From Cornus controversa (lineage: Eukaryota > Streptophyta > Magnoliopsida > Cornales > Cornaceae), in NCBI GenBank assembly GCA_026545225.1, contig CM048846.1, positions 39,939,501 through 40,003,500 on the forward strand: a DNA stretch of 64,000 nucleotides, in the 5' to 3' direction. This document shows, piece by piece, positions 46,801 to 55,875 of the stretch (the stretch's first letter is position 1; the number at the start of each line of letters is the position of its first letter). The notes under the pieces are model-generated. The model was given only the letters and a program-made list of their open reading frames with translations, searched no databases and was not told where the DNA came from. The position numbers and the translations under genes were made by a program.

Positions 46801-49800
46801 CCTACTATATGTAATGATGTTGTCTTTCTTTCTTTCCCATCTCTCTTCCTTTTGGTTTTTCTTTCTCTAGACTATGATTTGCCTTAAATAGATAGAAATT
46901 TTATGGAGATTTCTCTAGAATTAAAGGTGGATTGTCGTTCCAGAAAATAGGGCAGAATGGGGATGGGGGTGGGGGTGGGGTTGGAGGAATTCTTTGCAAT
47001 TGAAAGTGAGCAAGAACTGCCTGAGGGTGGGCTATACTTGCTTTGAGCATTCCTAATCAAGCTTTTAAAATTGTTAGATGTTGGAAATTCTGTTTATTGC
47101 ACTCTATTGAAAGGGTATATGGATGGTTTCAAATTGGGTTGTCCCTAATTCTCTTGATTAAAATTTGAACTTCTAGCCTGCTGCTCCTGGATGTCTGTAC
47201 CACAATATGGTAAAATGACCCCAATATATGGAACCCATTTTTAAATCTAAATTACAAAAAAGAAATTTCAGTAAAACCCTAAAATTGTTAATTATCAAAT
47301 GAATACCCGATTTTTTCCTTCCAAGTCTTTATACACACCTTGCTTGGAAAATGTTAATTTTATGTTCAATTCCATGTTAAATTGAAAAAACTAAATTTGA
47401 ATTGCAATTATGTGTTATTAACTTCGTCTTTTTGTTCTACTGAGAAAAACACTGTCAAATATCTATATACAGATTCAAAACCTTTTGATGCGCAAGTGTA
47501 TATGGCTGAAAGAAAGAAGTCAAAATCAGAATGGATAATGAAGTTGTGTTTTCTTTTGCTATACAAATTGCCTCAGATTTAGTACTGATATGATGTAAAT
47601 TACAAAAAGAAATTTCAGTAAAACCCTAAAATTGTTAATTATCAAATGAAGACCCTATTTTTTCCTTCCAAGTCTTTATACGCACTTTGCTTGTAAAATG
47701 TTAATTTTATGTTCAATTCCATGTTAAAACGAAAAAACTAAATTGGAATTGCAATTATGTGTTATTAACTTCGTCTTTTTGTTCTACTGAGAAAAACACC
47801 GTCAAATATCTATATACAGATTCAAAGCCTTTTGATGCGCAAGTGTATATGGCTGAAAGAAAGAAGTCAAAATCAGAATGGATAATGAAGTTGTGTTTTC
47901 TTTTGCTATACAAATTGCCTCAGATTTAGTACTGATATGATGTAAATTATCTTTCTTTACAGTCTTTAAATGCTCAATCAAGAGCTTTGCTCATGCAGAA
48001 GTTGGATCGCAGTGGTATAGCCACAAGGTTTGTCTATGGTACCATCTGTTTCTTACTGGCCTGATGAAGTTAGCTTAAATTTAACTAGAGTCCTTTTTGT
48101 AGTATTACGGGATCTATTGGGGTGCCTGCGCTTAATGGAGCAGCACCAAATCAGCAAGCCATTAGCATGCCTATTAACGGGCCAGCTGCCATTCCTGCTC
48201 CGGCATTCCCAGTACACGTTGCTACTTCTGTGGTTTCAGAACCTGTTGGGAACCCCACTGAGTGTTTACTTCTGAAGAATATGTTTGATCCAGCTACTGA
48301 GGTGCGTAATCTTATTGGTCATACCTATATATATATATATAATATCCATATTTCCCTCTTAAATGGAGTGGATGATCTTTGAAAATATGTTGTAGATGGA
48401 GCCGGATTTTGATTCGGATATTAAAGAGGATGTTGGAGAAGAATGTTCAAATTTTGGCCAGGTGAAGCATATCTATGTGGACAAGTAAGTATAGCGAAGT
48501 CTTCTGCATATTATGTCAATCATTATCAAGTATCCCTTATTTGTATTGCTTGATTTGCATATTCCATGATTCTGTAAATTATTACATGTCAATAATAGTG
48601 ACTTACCTGAATGCTTTCATGTCTATAAATAGTTGATTACAACTACATAAAAACACTTTGGTGGTCAGTTTTATTGCACCGTGTCCTAAGTTAATCATAT
48701 AACATTATTGTTTGGATGTTAAGCTCTTGTTCTTTATAGGAATATTATGGAAAATATAATTTTTGAGGAATTTAAGATTTTATTTATGTTTATCAATAGA
48801 AGTGTAAGTACCGGGGATATTTTTTCCAAAATGGGGGGAAAAGGGAGAAATCAATGCCTATGATTTGTTAAAATATTGTGTATTTGAAGAAAATGTAATT
48901 CCAACTGAGTGATTACATGTGTTATCTACTTAGTTAACATCATAAAACTGACCCATTAAATGTGAGTGCAAGCTAAAGTAAATTTTCTAATCAAAAATAA
49001 AAAAAACTGAAAGTATTAAATAAGTTTTGTGAGTGTGCTAATAATAATGCACACTTTAAGATATTGGCGTTGATTCTAGGTTAATTGGGTTGGGATCCTA
49101 ACCAAATGCAACTGTCAGAGAATCAGTTTTAAAATATTATGGTCTTGCCTTAAAGATTTTATGTGCTTTTTAATTGGGCTAATTGGTACTCCATTCTCAT
49201 AAGTCAGCTAACAATAATTACGGAGCCAAGGTAAACCAGTCCAAAATCTAGTAGAAATTAAAATAGTACATTCTTAAAATTTTTTTTAGTAAAATAAAAG
49301 AATGATTTAAATTGGTTTTAGGTTGGTCAGGTTTGAAGACAAGCAAAACATAGTTATAGTTATTGGATTTTAACTATTTACAAGTATCATTTTAAATACT
49401 CACATCCAACCTTCTTTATTGGAATATCTTTTATCCATTGCTCCCATGATTTCCTTAACAGTGGGTAACTTAAAGAATTGTTATCATGCTTTTTTATAGA
49501 TCTGATTATATTTCAATTGAAATAACTACATGGCTGCAGCAAAGAAGTTTTTAAATGAACAAAAATGTTCTTATATGCTAAAGATATAAAAAAACATATA
49601 TCTAATTGTTTAATTGGTGGCATATGAATACCTTTGTTAATACTTATCAATGTAAATTCCTCCATTAATTATTTAAGTTTATTTATAGTATTTGTCTATA
49701 AATATGGCTTTGAATGAGCATATCTCTTGATAGCTGTTTAACTATTTATGGTGCACTAGAGTAAGATTTTGTTCACGGTTTGTATGCTTTAGAGGGAAGG

Positions 49801-52666
49801 GGGCAAGATATCTAGACTCTACAGTCTTTATTCTGCATTTTGAAACTTATATTCAGTCTACATTCACTAATTTCAAATGTAATGCACTAAAGTCATGTTA
49901 TAGATTTTCATATGTTTACTTAATGAAGCTCCTGATATCTGTATAATGGATAGTAATTGACCAATTTTATTAGACTTCCATGGAAAAATTGCACTTTATG
50001 TTTAAGTATTGCACCTCATATTCTGGTTTGTCCTTTAATTTTTGTTTGGCACAAGGTTAAAATTTTAACAGCATGACCAAATTTAAATTCTGTTTGCTTG
50101 ATCTTTTTGGGGGAAAGTATTTTAGATTTGCCAATACCCATACCCAGTGTTGTATTGAGGGCTGTTGCCTGGTTCAATGCTTGATTAAATAATTTATTGC
50201 TTGAAAATCAGTCTGGGTGTGAGATTGAGCCTCATAGCAGCCACTTTGTGAAATACCAAAGGTTGGGTCTTTCTTGAGTCCTCTCCTCCCTAGGATTCTG
50301 CTGTAATGGGACTAGAACTGGGTGATGTTCTTTTTTCCCAATACCTATTACCTAGTGTTATCTTATCAATATGGTGTGCTGGACGGGGTGATTTGGGTAT
50401 AAATCTAATCTCTAGCATTATTTTGAATGATTTTCAAATTTTGTTTTGTTGTCTTGAAGATTTTAGTTTGTTGGGGCTTTCCTCCAAAATGGGAGTTAAG
50501 AGGGGAAATCTACATCCCAAATTTGAAGAGCTTTAATTTTGTGTTAAGCCTATTAGTGGTCCGCACAGAGGTTTAGCCCTTTGTTTGAAGAAAGCCTATT
50601 AGTGGTTCATACAGAGGCTTGGCCCTTCAATTGGTATTTTTTCATGAAAAGCAGACATGAGATAAACAAATCCAGTGAATAAGTTTGGATAGTCATTCTG
50701 TGGGCTGTTTGGATACATGTATTCATTGTTGCATTTCACTCCAGATATCTTATATTCATGCACTTAGTCAGGGAATCCATACTCTGTATTGTCATTAGCC
50801 CTTCACTTATATTACCTTGTTCAGAATTGATTGTTTTCACACTTTTTTTTGGTTCTCTAGTACCATTTCATGGTTGTAATTTTTTTGTTACTTTAGAAGT
50901 GGTTTCATTATAATTTTTTTTTGATAAGTGAAATGGTTTCATTTTAATTATCAATATTGAAAATGAAAATTCTATATCCTTCAATTTTTGCTTAATTACC
51001 ATTGTAAAAGTTGCACAAGGGGCTACCTTTAGAACTCTGCTTGAGAATTGTCTGATCCTCTGCTTGCTTTTGTTTGGTACTCTATCGTGAAAGCCAATGT
51101 TGTCGAACATGAAAAAAACTGTTCCTAAATTATTGTCTTACAGGCACAGTGCTGGTTATGTGTATTTGCGGTTTGATACTGTGGAAGCAGCGATGAGGGC
51201 TCAACAAGCAATGCACAAAAGATGGTTTGCGCGGAGGTTGATTTCAGCCGTTTACTTGGTAATGCATTTTGACTCTTGCAAGAGTTCTTTCTTTCTTCAA
51301 TCCCAAGACTTTTTTTTTCTTTCATAAATTTGAATCCCACGACTTTTTTTCTGAATAAATTCTTCCATCTGTGTTTCATATTATCAAAGGAAAACTGTAT
51401 GGCCGATTTATTTCAATGTATATCCGAAATATGAATCCTCAAAAGATAGAACTGTTTAGGCTATCCATTTCACCGTAAATATAGATTATGAATCTCTCCT
51501 GTTTAGGTTATCAATTTCAGAGCAGGACCTCTTCTGAATTGGTTCCATGGCATAAGGTTGTTTGGAGGTATTGCAGGCCACGGGCCGCTATGACCTCTGC
51601 TCTTGTGCAGCAAAATGCAATCCCCAGCTTTGCAAATTTGCAAAAACGAGGCCTCCCCCTCCCTCCCATCTGTCATTGCTGTTATGGGGACCTTGATTCG
51701 ATCGATCATGTTTTTGTGTCTTGCCCCTATGGAAGTGCCATTAGGTTGCTGATCCGGGATGTTTTGAATCTTACATTGCCTTGGTTCCAAAACTTGAACC
51801 AACTTACTCAATGCTTCCTTAACCTTACAAGGAGCTCCACTCTAAAAATCAAGATTTTTATCATGCTTGTTTCCTACTGTTCTATGGACCATTTGGAAAC
51901 AAAGAAATAGAGCTCTTCACGAGGGATTGAAAGATTCTGTAAAGGAGGTGGTGCACTCTGTCTTTTGGGTGTGCATGCAGTTAAGAAGCCATCAAATGTC
52001 AGACTTCCAAATCATTTTCTGATGTCTTCTCAAATGCGTGTCTACTATCTTTGTCTGATGTATTTGTATGTGCTTTCCTTAGTTTCTTTTTTGCTTGAAA
52101 TGGAGGTCTGCCTCCATTTTATCCTCGTAGCTCTGTTGCCTTTTAGTTATAAAACAAACCCAGTCAGGGGAAAAAAAAAAAACTCTCTCCTGGCAATTAT
52201 ATATTAGAGAGGGAGGAATTTGGCTGACTTTTGATTTCGTGGGGGTTCAAAAGGCAGTGTCCTGTGAATCTTTTTCTTGAACTTGTTAGGTAATTTCTTT
52301 TTGAGTTGTCTGATGGGCTAATGAATAGAGCTGCCTGTGGTCTTGAACTGCCAACCGATTCAATTCTAAACGAAAGCTATATACCATTGTCATTTATAGC
52401 TGGTCCAACTCTCGTCTTTCAAACTGCCTAAACAATATGGGAAATGCTACATCAGATATGATGAAGAAGGTTCCTATGGTTGGCAATGGCCTTCTTGGGA
52501 CCTCTGAAACAACATGCAACATGGGCCCTGTATTTTGTAGTATTTTACAACCGAGTATTTGTTAACCTGCATCATCTATATTTTACTTGTTCTGAAATCA
52601 ACATCTCCTTTTATCGTGCAGCAACCATATGAATATGATGCCAAGTTTAAAGGTGGAGCAGTATGA
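31879..52666 (+). CDS. RBM39/CC1-like splicing factor (RS domain, two RRMs, UHM)
   Basis: A nuclear pre-mRNA splicing factor, homologue of human RBM39 and of the Arabidopsis CC1-like protein. Thirteen exons with GT-AG borders: 31879-32537, 37777-37852, 37957-38013, 38518-38573, 39852-40083, 43233-43319, 43424-43498, 44244-44327, 47963-48027, 48103-48301, 48396-48484, 51144-51258, 52622-52666. They total 1839 bp (612 residues) with no frame break. The start is the first ATG after the telo-box leader and begins MDFDEYDYLEKTVE, the usual family N-terminus. Residues 1-220 are Arg/Glu/Lys-rich with an SRRSRSRSKR RS core. RRM1 is about 240-318 (RNP2 VFAYQM, RNP1 KGVGYIEF). RRM2 is about 342-417 (RNP2 LYVGNL, RNP1 KGFGFVQF). 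A U2AF-homology motif spans about 517-610, with its R-x-F loop at R586-W587-F588. It should bind RNA through the RRMs and a ULM-bearing spliceosome partner through the UHM. Exon borders are my own calls. Confidence 0.93.
34165..34260 (+). mobile_element. tRNA-derived SINE-like fragment
   Basis: TGCACAAGTGG (34165-34175) resembles a pol III A box and GGTTCAAGTTC (34201-34211) a B box, at a normal spacing of 36 bp. The unit is followed by A-rich DNA. It is short and diverged. Confidence 0.4.
34705..35088 (+). mobile_element. TRIM retrotransposon, complete, with target duplication
   Basis: Two LTRs of 124 and 125 bp (34705-34828 and 34964-35088) both begin TGTTAGTGGGACTTGTC and end CCTGTTACA. 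A tRNA-Met primer site TGGTATTAGAGCC (34831-34843) follows the first by two bases. A purine tract GGGTGGGAGAGAA (34951-34963) precedes the second. The flanks carry a perfect 5-bp duplication ATAGC (34700-34704 and 35089-35093). The interior is only 135 bp and non-coding, so the element depends on other elements' proteins. Confidence 0.95.
35089..35400 (+). mobile_element. LINE (L1-type) 3' end fragment
   Basis: The frame DAWRVTPLCLWRSLWRERN (35105-35161) is the tail of the zinc-binding region at the end of plant LINE reverse transcriptases, stopping at 35193. The following non-coding tail (ATAGTTGGCC, then GAGTGCCTTTTAATGAAATC) matches the inverted tail at 42343-42425. The open frame continues to the left of the TRIM (about 34672-34704, AWKGC.VDS), so the TRIM appears to have landed inside this LINE. 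Confidence 0.72.
35848..36025 (+). repeat. 89-bp tandem duplication in intron 1
   Basis: ACACACTGTCGATTAC recurs 89 bp later, and both copies run on through GCGCACCATGAACC, CTTTTTGTTGGCA and GCATCAGAACTAAGATTC with few changes. Confidence 0.9.
36346..36803. mobile_element. MITE with purine/pyrimidine-rich inverted ends
   Basis: The left GGCTTTGTTTGGATAAATAGG and the inverted right GGGCTAGTTTGGAGTGATGG ends are followed by mirrored GAAAAGAAAGGA-type tracts. There is no coding frame and no clean target duplication was found. Confidence 0.6.
40495..40792 (+). mobile_element. LINE 3' end fragment
   Basis: The text PLCVW..WKERN.RSFDGEE (about 40520-40585, with a frame slip) is the same LINE reverse-transcriptase tail as at 35.1 kb. 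The downstream non-coding tail ends in AATACAATCTTACTTAGATAAAAAAA, i.e. a short poly(A). It is truncated at its 5' side, as LINE insertions usually are. Confidence 0.75.
42160..42255. repeat. Cluster of GTAGAATCG words
   Basis: AGAATCG occurs four times in under 100 bp, with inverted GATTCTAC copies at each side. Probably the end of a degraded repeat. The family is not identified. Confidence 0.5.
42343..42425 (-). mobile_element. Antisense LINE 3' tail
   Basis: The reverse complement reads ATAGTTGGC, then TTCGCTCCCCTTTGAG, TCTTTTAATGAA and ACTTATCAAAAAA, matching the non-coding tail at 35290-35380. Confidence 0.7.
43566..44132. mobile_element. hAT-like non-autonomous insertion with 8-bp target duplication
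   Basis: ATTGATGA flanks both sides exactly (43558-43565 and 44133-44140). The ends share GAAGC in inverted orientation (GCTATGAAGCG at left, GTGCTTC at right). The interior is non-coding with GGATACG/CGGATAC words. The 8-bp duplication fits the hAT superfamily. It sits in intron 7. Confidence 0.72.
44608..46520 (+). repeat. Diverged segmental duplication pair within intron 8
   Basis: 44608-44935 and 46225-46520 share the same order of phrases: CACCTGCATTGCAC, GAGAAGTA/TAATAGTGA, GGTTATATAAAG, GGAAATAGTTAGAAT, GTTCTAAGTTGCTG and GGGTTTTGGAATGTTGAA. The later copy is shorter and diverged, so this duplication is older than the one at 47.2 kb. Confidence 0.75.
45290..45905. repeat. Retroelement-like repeat, family uncertain
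   Basis: The phrase TTATACGTGGTTCGGCAAA followed by CCTACATCCACGGAGAGC is common in plant LTR and TRIM-like repeats. Beyond it lie CTCTCAA-rich short repeats (45560-45670). No borders could be placed. The 64-68-codon frames here are not credible. Confidence 0.4.
46528..46612 (-). mobile_element. Antisense LINE 3' tail
   Basis: The reverse complement gives CTCGTGTAGCTTTTGCAGGA, then GTTCCCCCATTTGA, TTCTAATGATACTTTACTT and a short A run, the same tail as at 40710-40790. Confidence 0.7.
47249..47943 (+). repeat. Recent 348-bp tandem duplication abutting exon 9
   Basis: 47249-47596 and 47597-47943 are nearly identical, each running from AAATTACAAAAA.GAAATTTCAG to CAGATTTAGTACTGATATGATG. Only the second copy leads into the pyrimidine tract and acceptor of exon 9 (47963). 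The 66-codon frame in the first copy is a by-product, not a gene. Confidence 0.95.
48485..51143 (+). other. Intron 11 of the RBM39-like gene (2.7 kb)
   Basis: AT-rich with no gene or clear transposon. A 47-bp tandem repeat lies at 50545-50638 (AAGCCTATTAGTGGT twice), and a T-run with GATAAGTGAAATGG at 50919-50935 resembles the extreme end of an antisense LINE tail. Confidence 0.75.
51515..52185 (+). mobile_element. LINE 3' fragment with zinc-binding reverse-transcriptase tail
   Basis: The open stretch 51533-51907 contains WHKVVWR, then LQKRG and a C-x2-C...DSIDHVF..C motif (about 51660-51730), the zinc-binding domain (zf-RVT) of plant LINE reverse transcriptases. The T-rich 3' region ends in an A run at 52171-52182, consistent with a poly(A) tail. 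It sits in intron 12 in sense orientation. Confidence 0.75.
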
Positions 52667-52900
52667 GCTTGAACAAGTTCTCAAATGCAGCAATATATAG
52701 GATCAATCAAAATATGTATGGGTGCGGATACCTTCTAATGTGTCAAGTTGGTAGTTAATTTATTTCTGTTTTTAAATTTTTCTTTAGAGGTCTGTGAATT
52801 ACTTATTCTCCAAAAGGAATTGCATGTATCATAACAGTTGCACTTGGTCTGTTTTTGTACTCTCATTTCCAGACAAGCTGCTTCTTTGTAGTATTACTTT
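52667..52900 (+). other. Probable 3' UTR of the RBM39-like gene
   Basis: T-rich DNA follows the TGA at 52664-52666. No unambiguous polyadenylation signal or cleavage site can be picked by eye. Confidence 0.45.
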
Positions 52901-55161
52901 AGATTAGAATTGGGTTTCTATCCTCTTTATTTTTGAGTGTCCAGATCAGGAACTAATTAGGCAATTCTTGTTGTGTCCAGAGCTTCTTGCATCTTATCTC
53001 ATAAAGAGTTATTCACACATTTTCTTGAATGTGTTTGAAGATCTATAAGTTTTATATGGACTCTGATGCAGTTGGATTTCAAAATTGATCCCAATTCGTT
53101 TCCGAGTACTTGGACCTTCTTTGAGGGGCTGATGCATGAGAGGTTTACGTTATTGCGGGGTTTGGGGAGGATGAGATTCACAGCCTTACCCCTCTCTGCA
53201 TGCAGAGAGTCTTTTTAGGTTGGGAGGGAGAGTACAAGGGAATATGGTGATACTTTGAGGTTCAAACGTTGAACTCTGAACATGGAATAGCATCAGTAGA
53301 CACTACAAAATTCATTGTTGGCTTGATCTCAATCTTCATCAGTGCACCGGGGAGAATTTTGACTCAAACTTTAGGTGGGTTTGAGAGTTCTAGGTTATCA
53401 TGATTCTTTTCTAATTTAATAATTGAAATGAAAACCATGTTACTCTTTTTCTTCCATCTTGTATTTGCATCTCGCATTGGTACGGTGGTTATTAATCATT
53501 CCTTGGGTGACTCTTATAGGAAATTCATTTATAGAAAGGAATTTTAGAAAACAAATCAGAACATTTTTTTTTCCTTTGCAATAAATTAACAGACCTACTT
53601 TGCACTCGTAGAAACTTGAACCATTGACCTATTTCTAAGGTGAGAAACATGTATTTAAGGATAGTTAACTGGCCTTTAGAATTTACAATCTCAACCGAGA
53701 GACCAACTACTTTAACAGGTGAGAAAATAAGACTATATTATTCATTGAATAAAGCCAAAAATACATGTTGAATATTTAAGAATACTTAATTGGCATTTAG
53801 GATTTTTTTTTCTGTGGCAAAATTAATTTAATTTCCACAATGTATTTGGAGAGAATGGATTTGGAGAAAGAAGAGGAAATACAACTAGGACCTAATATAT
53901 GGGCATTAGGTGACTTCCATCCAAGACAGTTAAAGCGATAATTATTACCAATTAAACTTGCTGATCGTTATAGTTCCAACATTAGATATTACTCCTTCAA
54001 TATTTTCTTCCTCGACAACAACTTTAAGTCCTCCAAAATCCAAGTATCCAAGTCTCAAGTGCCAAAGTCAAGTAAAGTCATTAAAACAAGCCTTCAAACA
54101 TTTAGCCGCATCAGTTTGAATATTTAGCCAAAAAAAACATTTGATTAATAAACTTTGGCTATTAAGTTTTTGAACGGATCTCTTATTAGAAAACTACAAT
54201 CCTTCATGGCCATGTGTATGGTAGATACACAAGTTTAAAAAATTTAATTGTGTCTTGTTTGGAAGTGTAAAGCTCTATTAGGCTAGGTGTGCCGTTTAGG
54301 GTAGCAGATTGGAAGGCCTCTGGTTAAGTTTCAAGAATGAGTTGGTTTAACAAAAGCATGTCTTCGAGATCAATTCCTCTAGGAAAAAATGATAGTAAAT
54401 AAAGAAGAACAACATATTGACACTAATCAAAGTAATCAATGGGATACTTGGAAGATTCCAAGAGTTCCTATTACACAAATATACAAAGGGTAAAATGCTC
54501 AGAGTTAAGACCCGTTAAAAACTAACGGTCAAATACTTTTACCATTTTACCCTCTTATATTTAATTATTTTGTAATTTAACTTGCTGGCATCATTGATGA
54601 CGTAGACCCATCCTATGCAAAATGTCATAAATACCCTTGATATGCTATCTTAGCAAGAATGAATCAAAACTTTAGATGTTTGTTGGTGGTTGGGTATGTT
54701 GAGATTTATAACCTGAAATCTCCTTACCCAAATCGATCGTTGCAGAGGCTTGGCCTTAGGTTCTCTCACAATAGCAGACAAGAACGATGGACGGCAACAA
54801 GGTGTCGCCTATGGCAGATCACGACGATGGCTGAAGGATGCTCCGACAAAGGTTGAAGACGCTTCGATGAGTCTAACCACTGGTCAATGGAGATGGGGAT
54901 TGTGATGGCTGTGGCTATGCAACATTAGAGATGATGGTGACAAAGAGGTTGTTGTGGTGGTGGTTTTGGTGGTTCTGGGCTTCATGATGGTCATTGGGTT
55001 GGGGCTCAACAATGGGTCTCTACGATGGAGATCGACGGAGATGGGTTTCTCAACGAAGTCTGAAAATGATGGCGCCAAGGATTGACGGCAAAGGGTGTTC
55101 TTGTGGCAAGGGTTTGGGCTTTGTGATTCAGTTACTGAGATTGGTTTTATAGATGTTCTTG

Positions 55162-55162
<1 letters not shown>
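52901..55162. other. Intergenic stretch without a gene
   Basis: AT-rich to about 54700, then a GC-richer GATGG/GGTGG-rich segment (54780-55080) with no credible frame. Nothing recognisable as coding or transposon was found. Confidence 0.5.

Positions 55163-55219
<57 letters not shown>
55163..55219. repeat. TA microsatellite, about 28 units
   Basis: An uninterrupted TA run. The YIYIYI frames on both strands are artefacts of it. Confidence 0.97.
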
Positions 55220-55221
<2 letters not shown>

Positions 55222-55239
55222 ATCACAGGTGCCTTCACA

Positions 55240-55425
55240 ACACACACATTGGATTCTATCTATATGTATATCGGATTTCAACATGGTGAGGTTGCAGATG
55301 CCTTCACATCACACACATTAGATTCTATTTAACACACATTGGATTCTATCTATATGTATATCAGATTCTAACATGGTGAGGTTGCAGATGCCTTCACATC
55401 ACACACATTAGATTCTATTTATAAG
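55240..55425 (+). repeat. Tandem duplication with CACACATT(A/G)GATTCTAT units
   Basis: The block TATATCAGATT(T/C).AACATGGTGAGG through GATGCCTTCACATCACACAC recurs about 97 bp later, with ACACATTGGATTCTATCTA repeated four times overall. Confidence 0.85.
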
Positions 55426-55459
55426 TCATGATATATATATCATGACTTATAGATAGAAT
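55412..55459. other. 48-bp near-perfect palindrome
   Basis: Arms ATTCTATTTATAAGTCATGA (then TATA) and their reverse complement meet with no spacer, with a single mismatch in 24 positions. Confidence 0.93.
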
Positions 55460-55875
55460 TCGATTATATATATATATATATCTGTATCTGTATCTCTATT
55501 TCTGTATCTGTATGTATGTATAACTAGCTTCTATATATATTCATTTGTTAGGATGATCTCACTCTAGAGGTGAATCTAATTAATCCTTTTGTGCCACCAT
55601 TTCCAATGCCCGTGGCAAAAGATTCTTGAGAATAAGCGTTCAACATTTGTGATTAGTTTTGATATATTTGTTTTTGCCAATATACTGATTTATCAATAAA
55701 TTATATATATAAAGTTACTGAATATAGTATATATGAAGTTATATATTTTTAATTTTAAATTATGTTTTTAATCGATAAATTTTATTATATATGATTATAT
55801 AATTTGATTTTAATATTAATTACATACTTTAATGCTAAGTATTGGAAGTAGTGGTTATGACATGATGGCTTAAGC

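Larger units (their letters stand above)
44328..47962 (+). other. Intron 8 of the RBM39-like gene (3.6 kb)
   Basis: No gene. It contains an old duplication (44608-44935 versus 46225-46520), a 67-bp tandem duplication (44964-45080), a copia-like LTR-end phrase AATTCACCCCCTCTCTTGG (45142), an element piece at 45290-45900, an antisense LINE tail (46528-46612) and a recent tandem duplication (47249-47943) next to the acceptor. Confidence 0.8.

Noticed and set aside
50306..50536. 76-codon frame in intron 11 as a nested gene or alternative exon
   Set aside because: No domain and no convincing splice borders, and it breaks the conserved UHM if included.
54884..55222. 112-codon minus-strand frame starting YIYIYI
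   Set aside because: The start is made of the TA microsatellite and the rest is low complexity.
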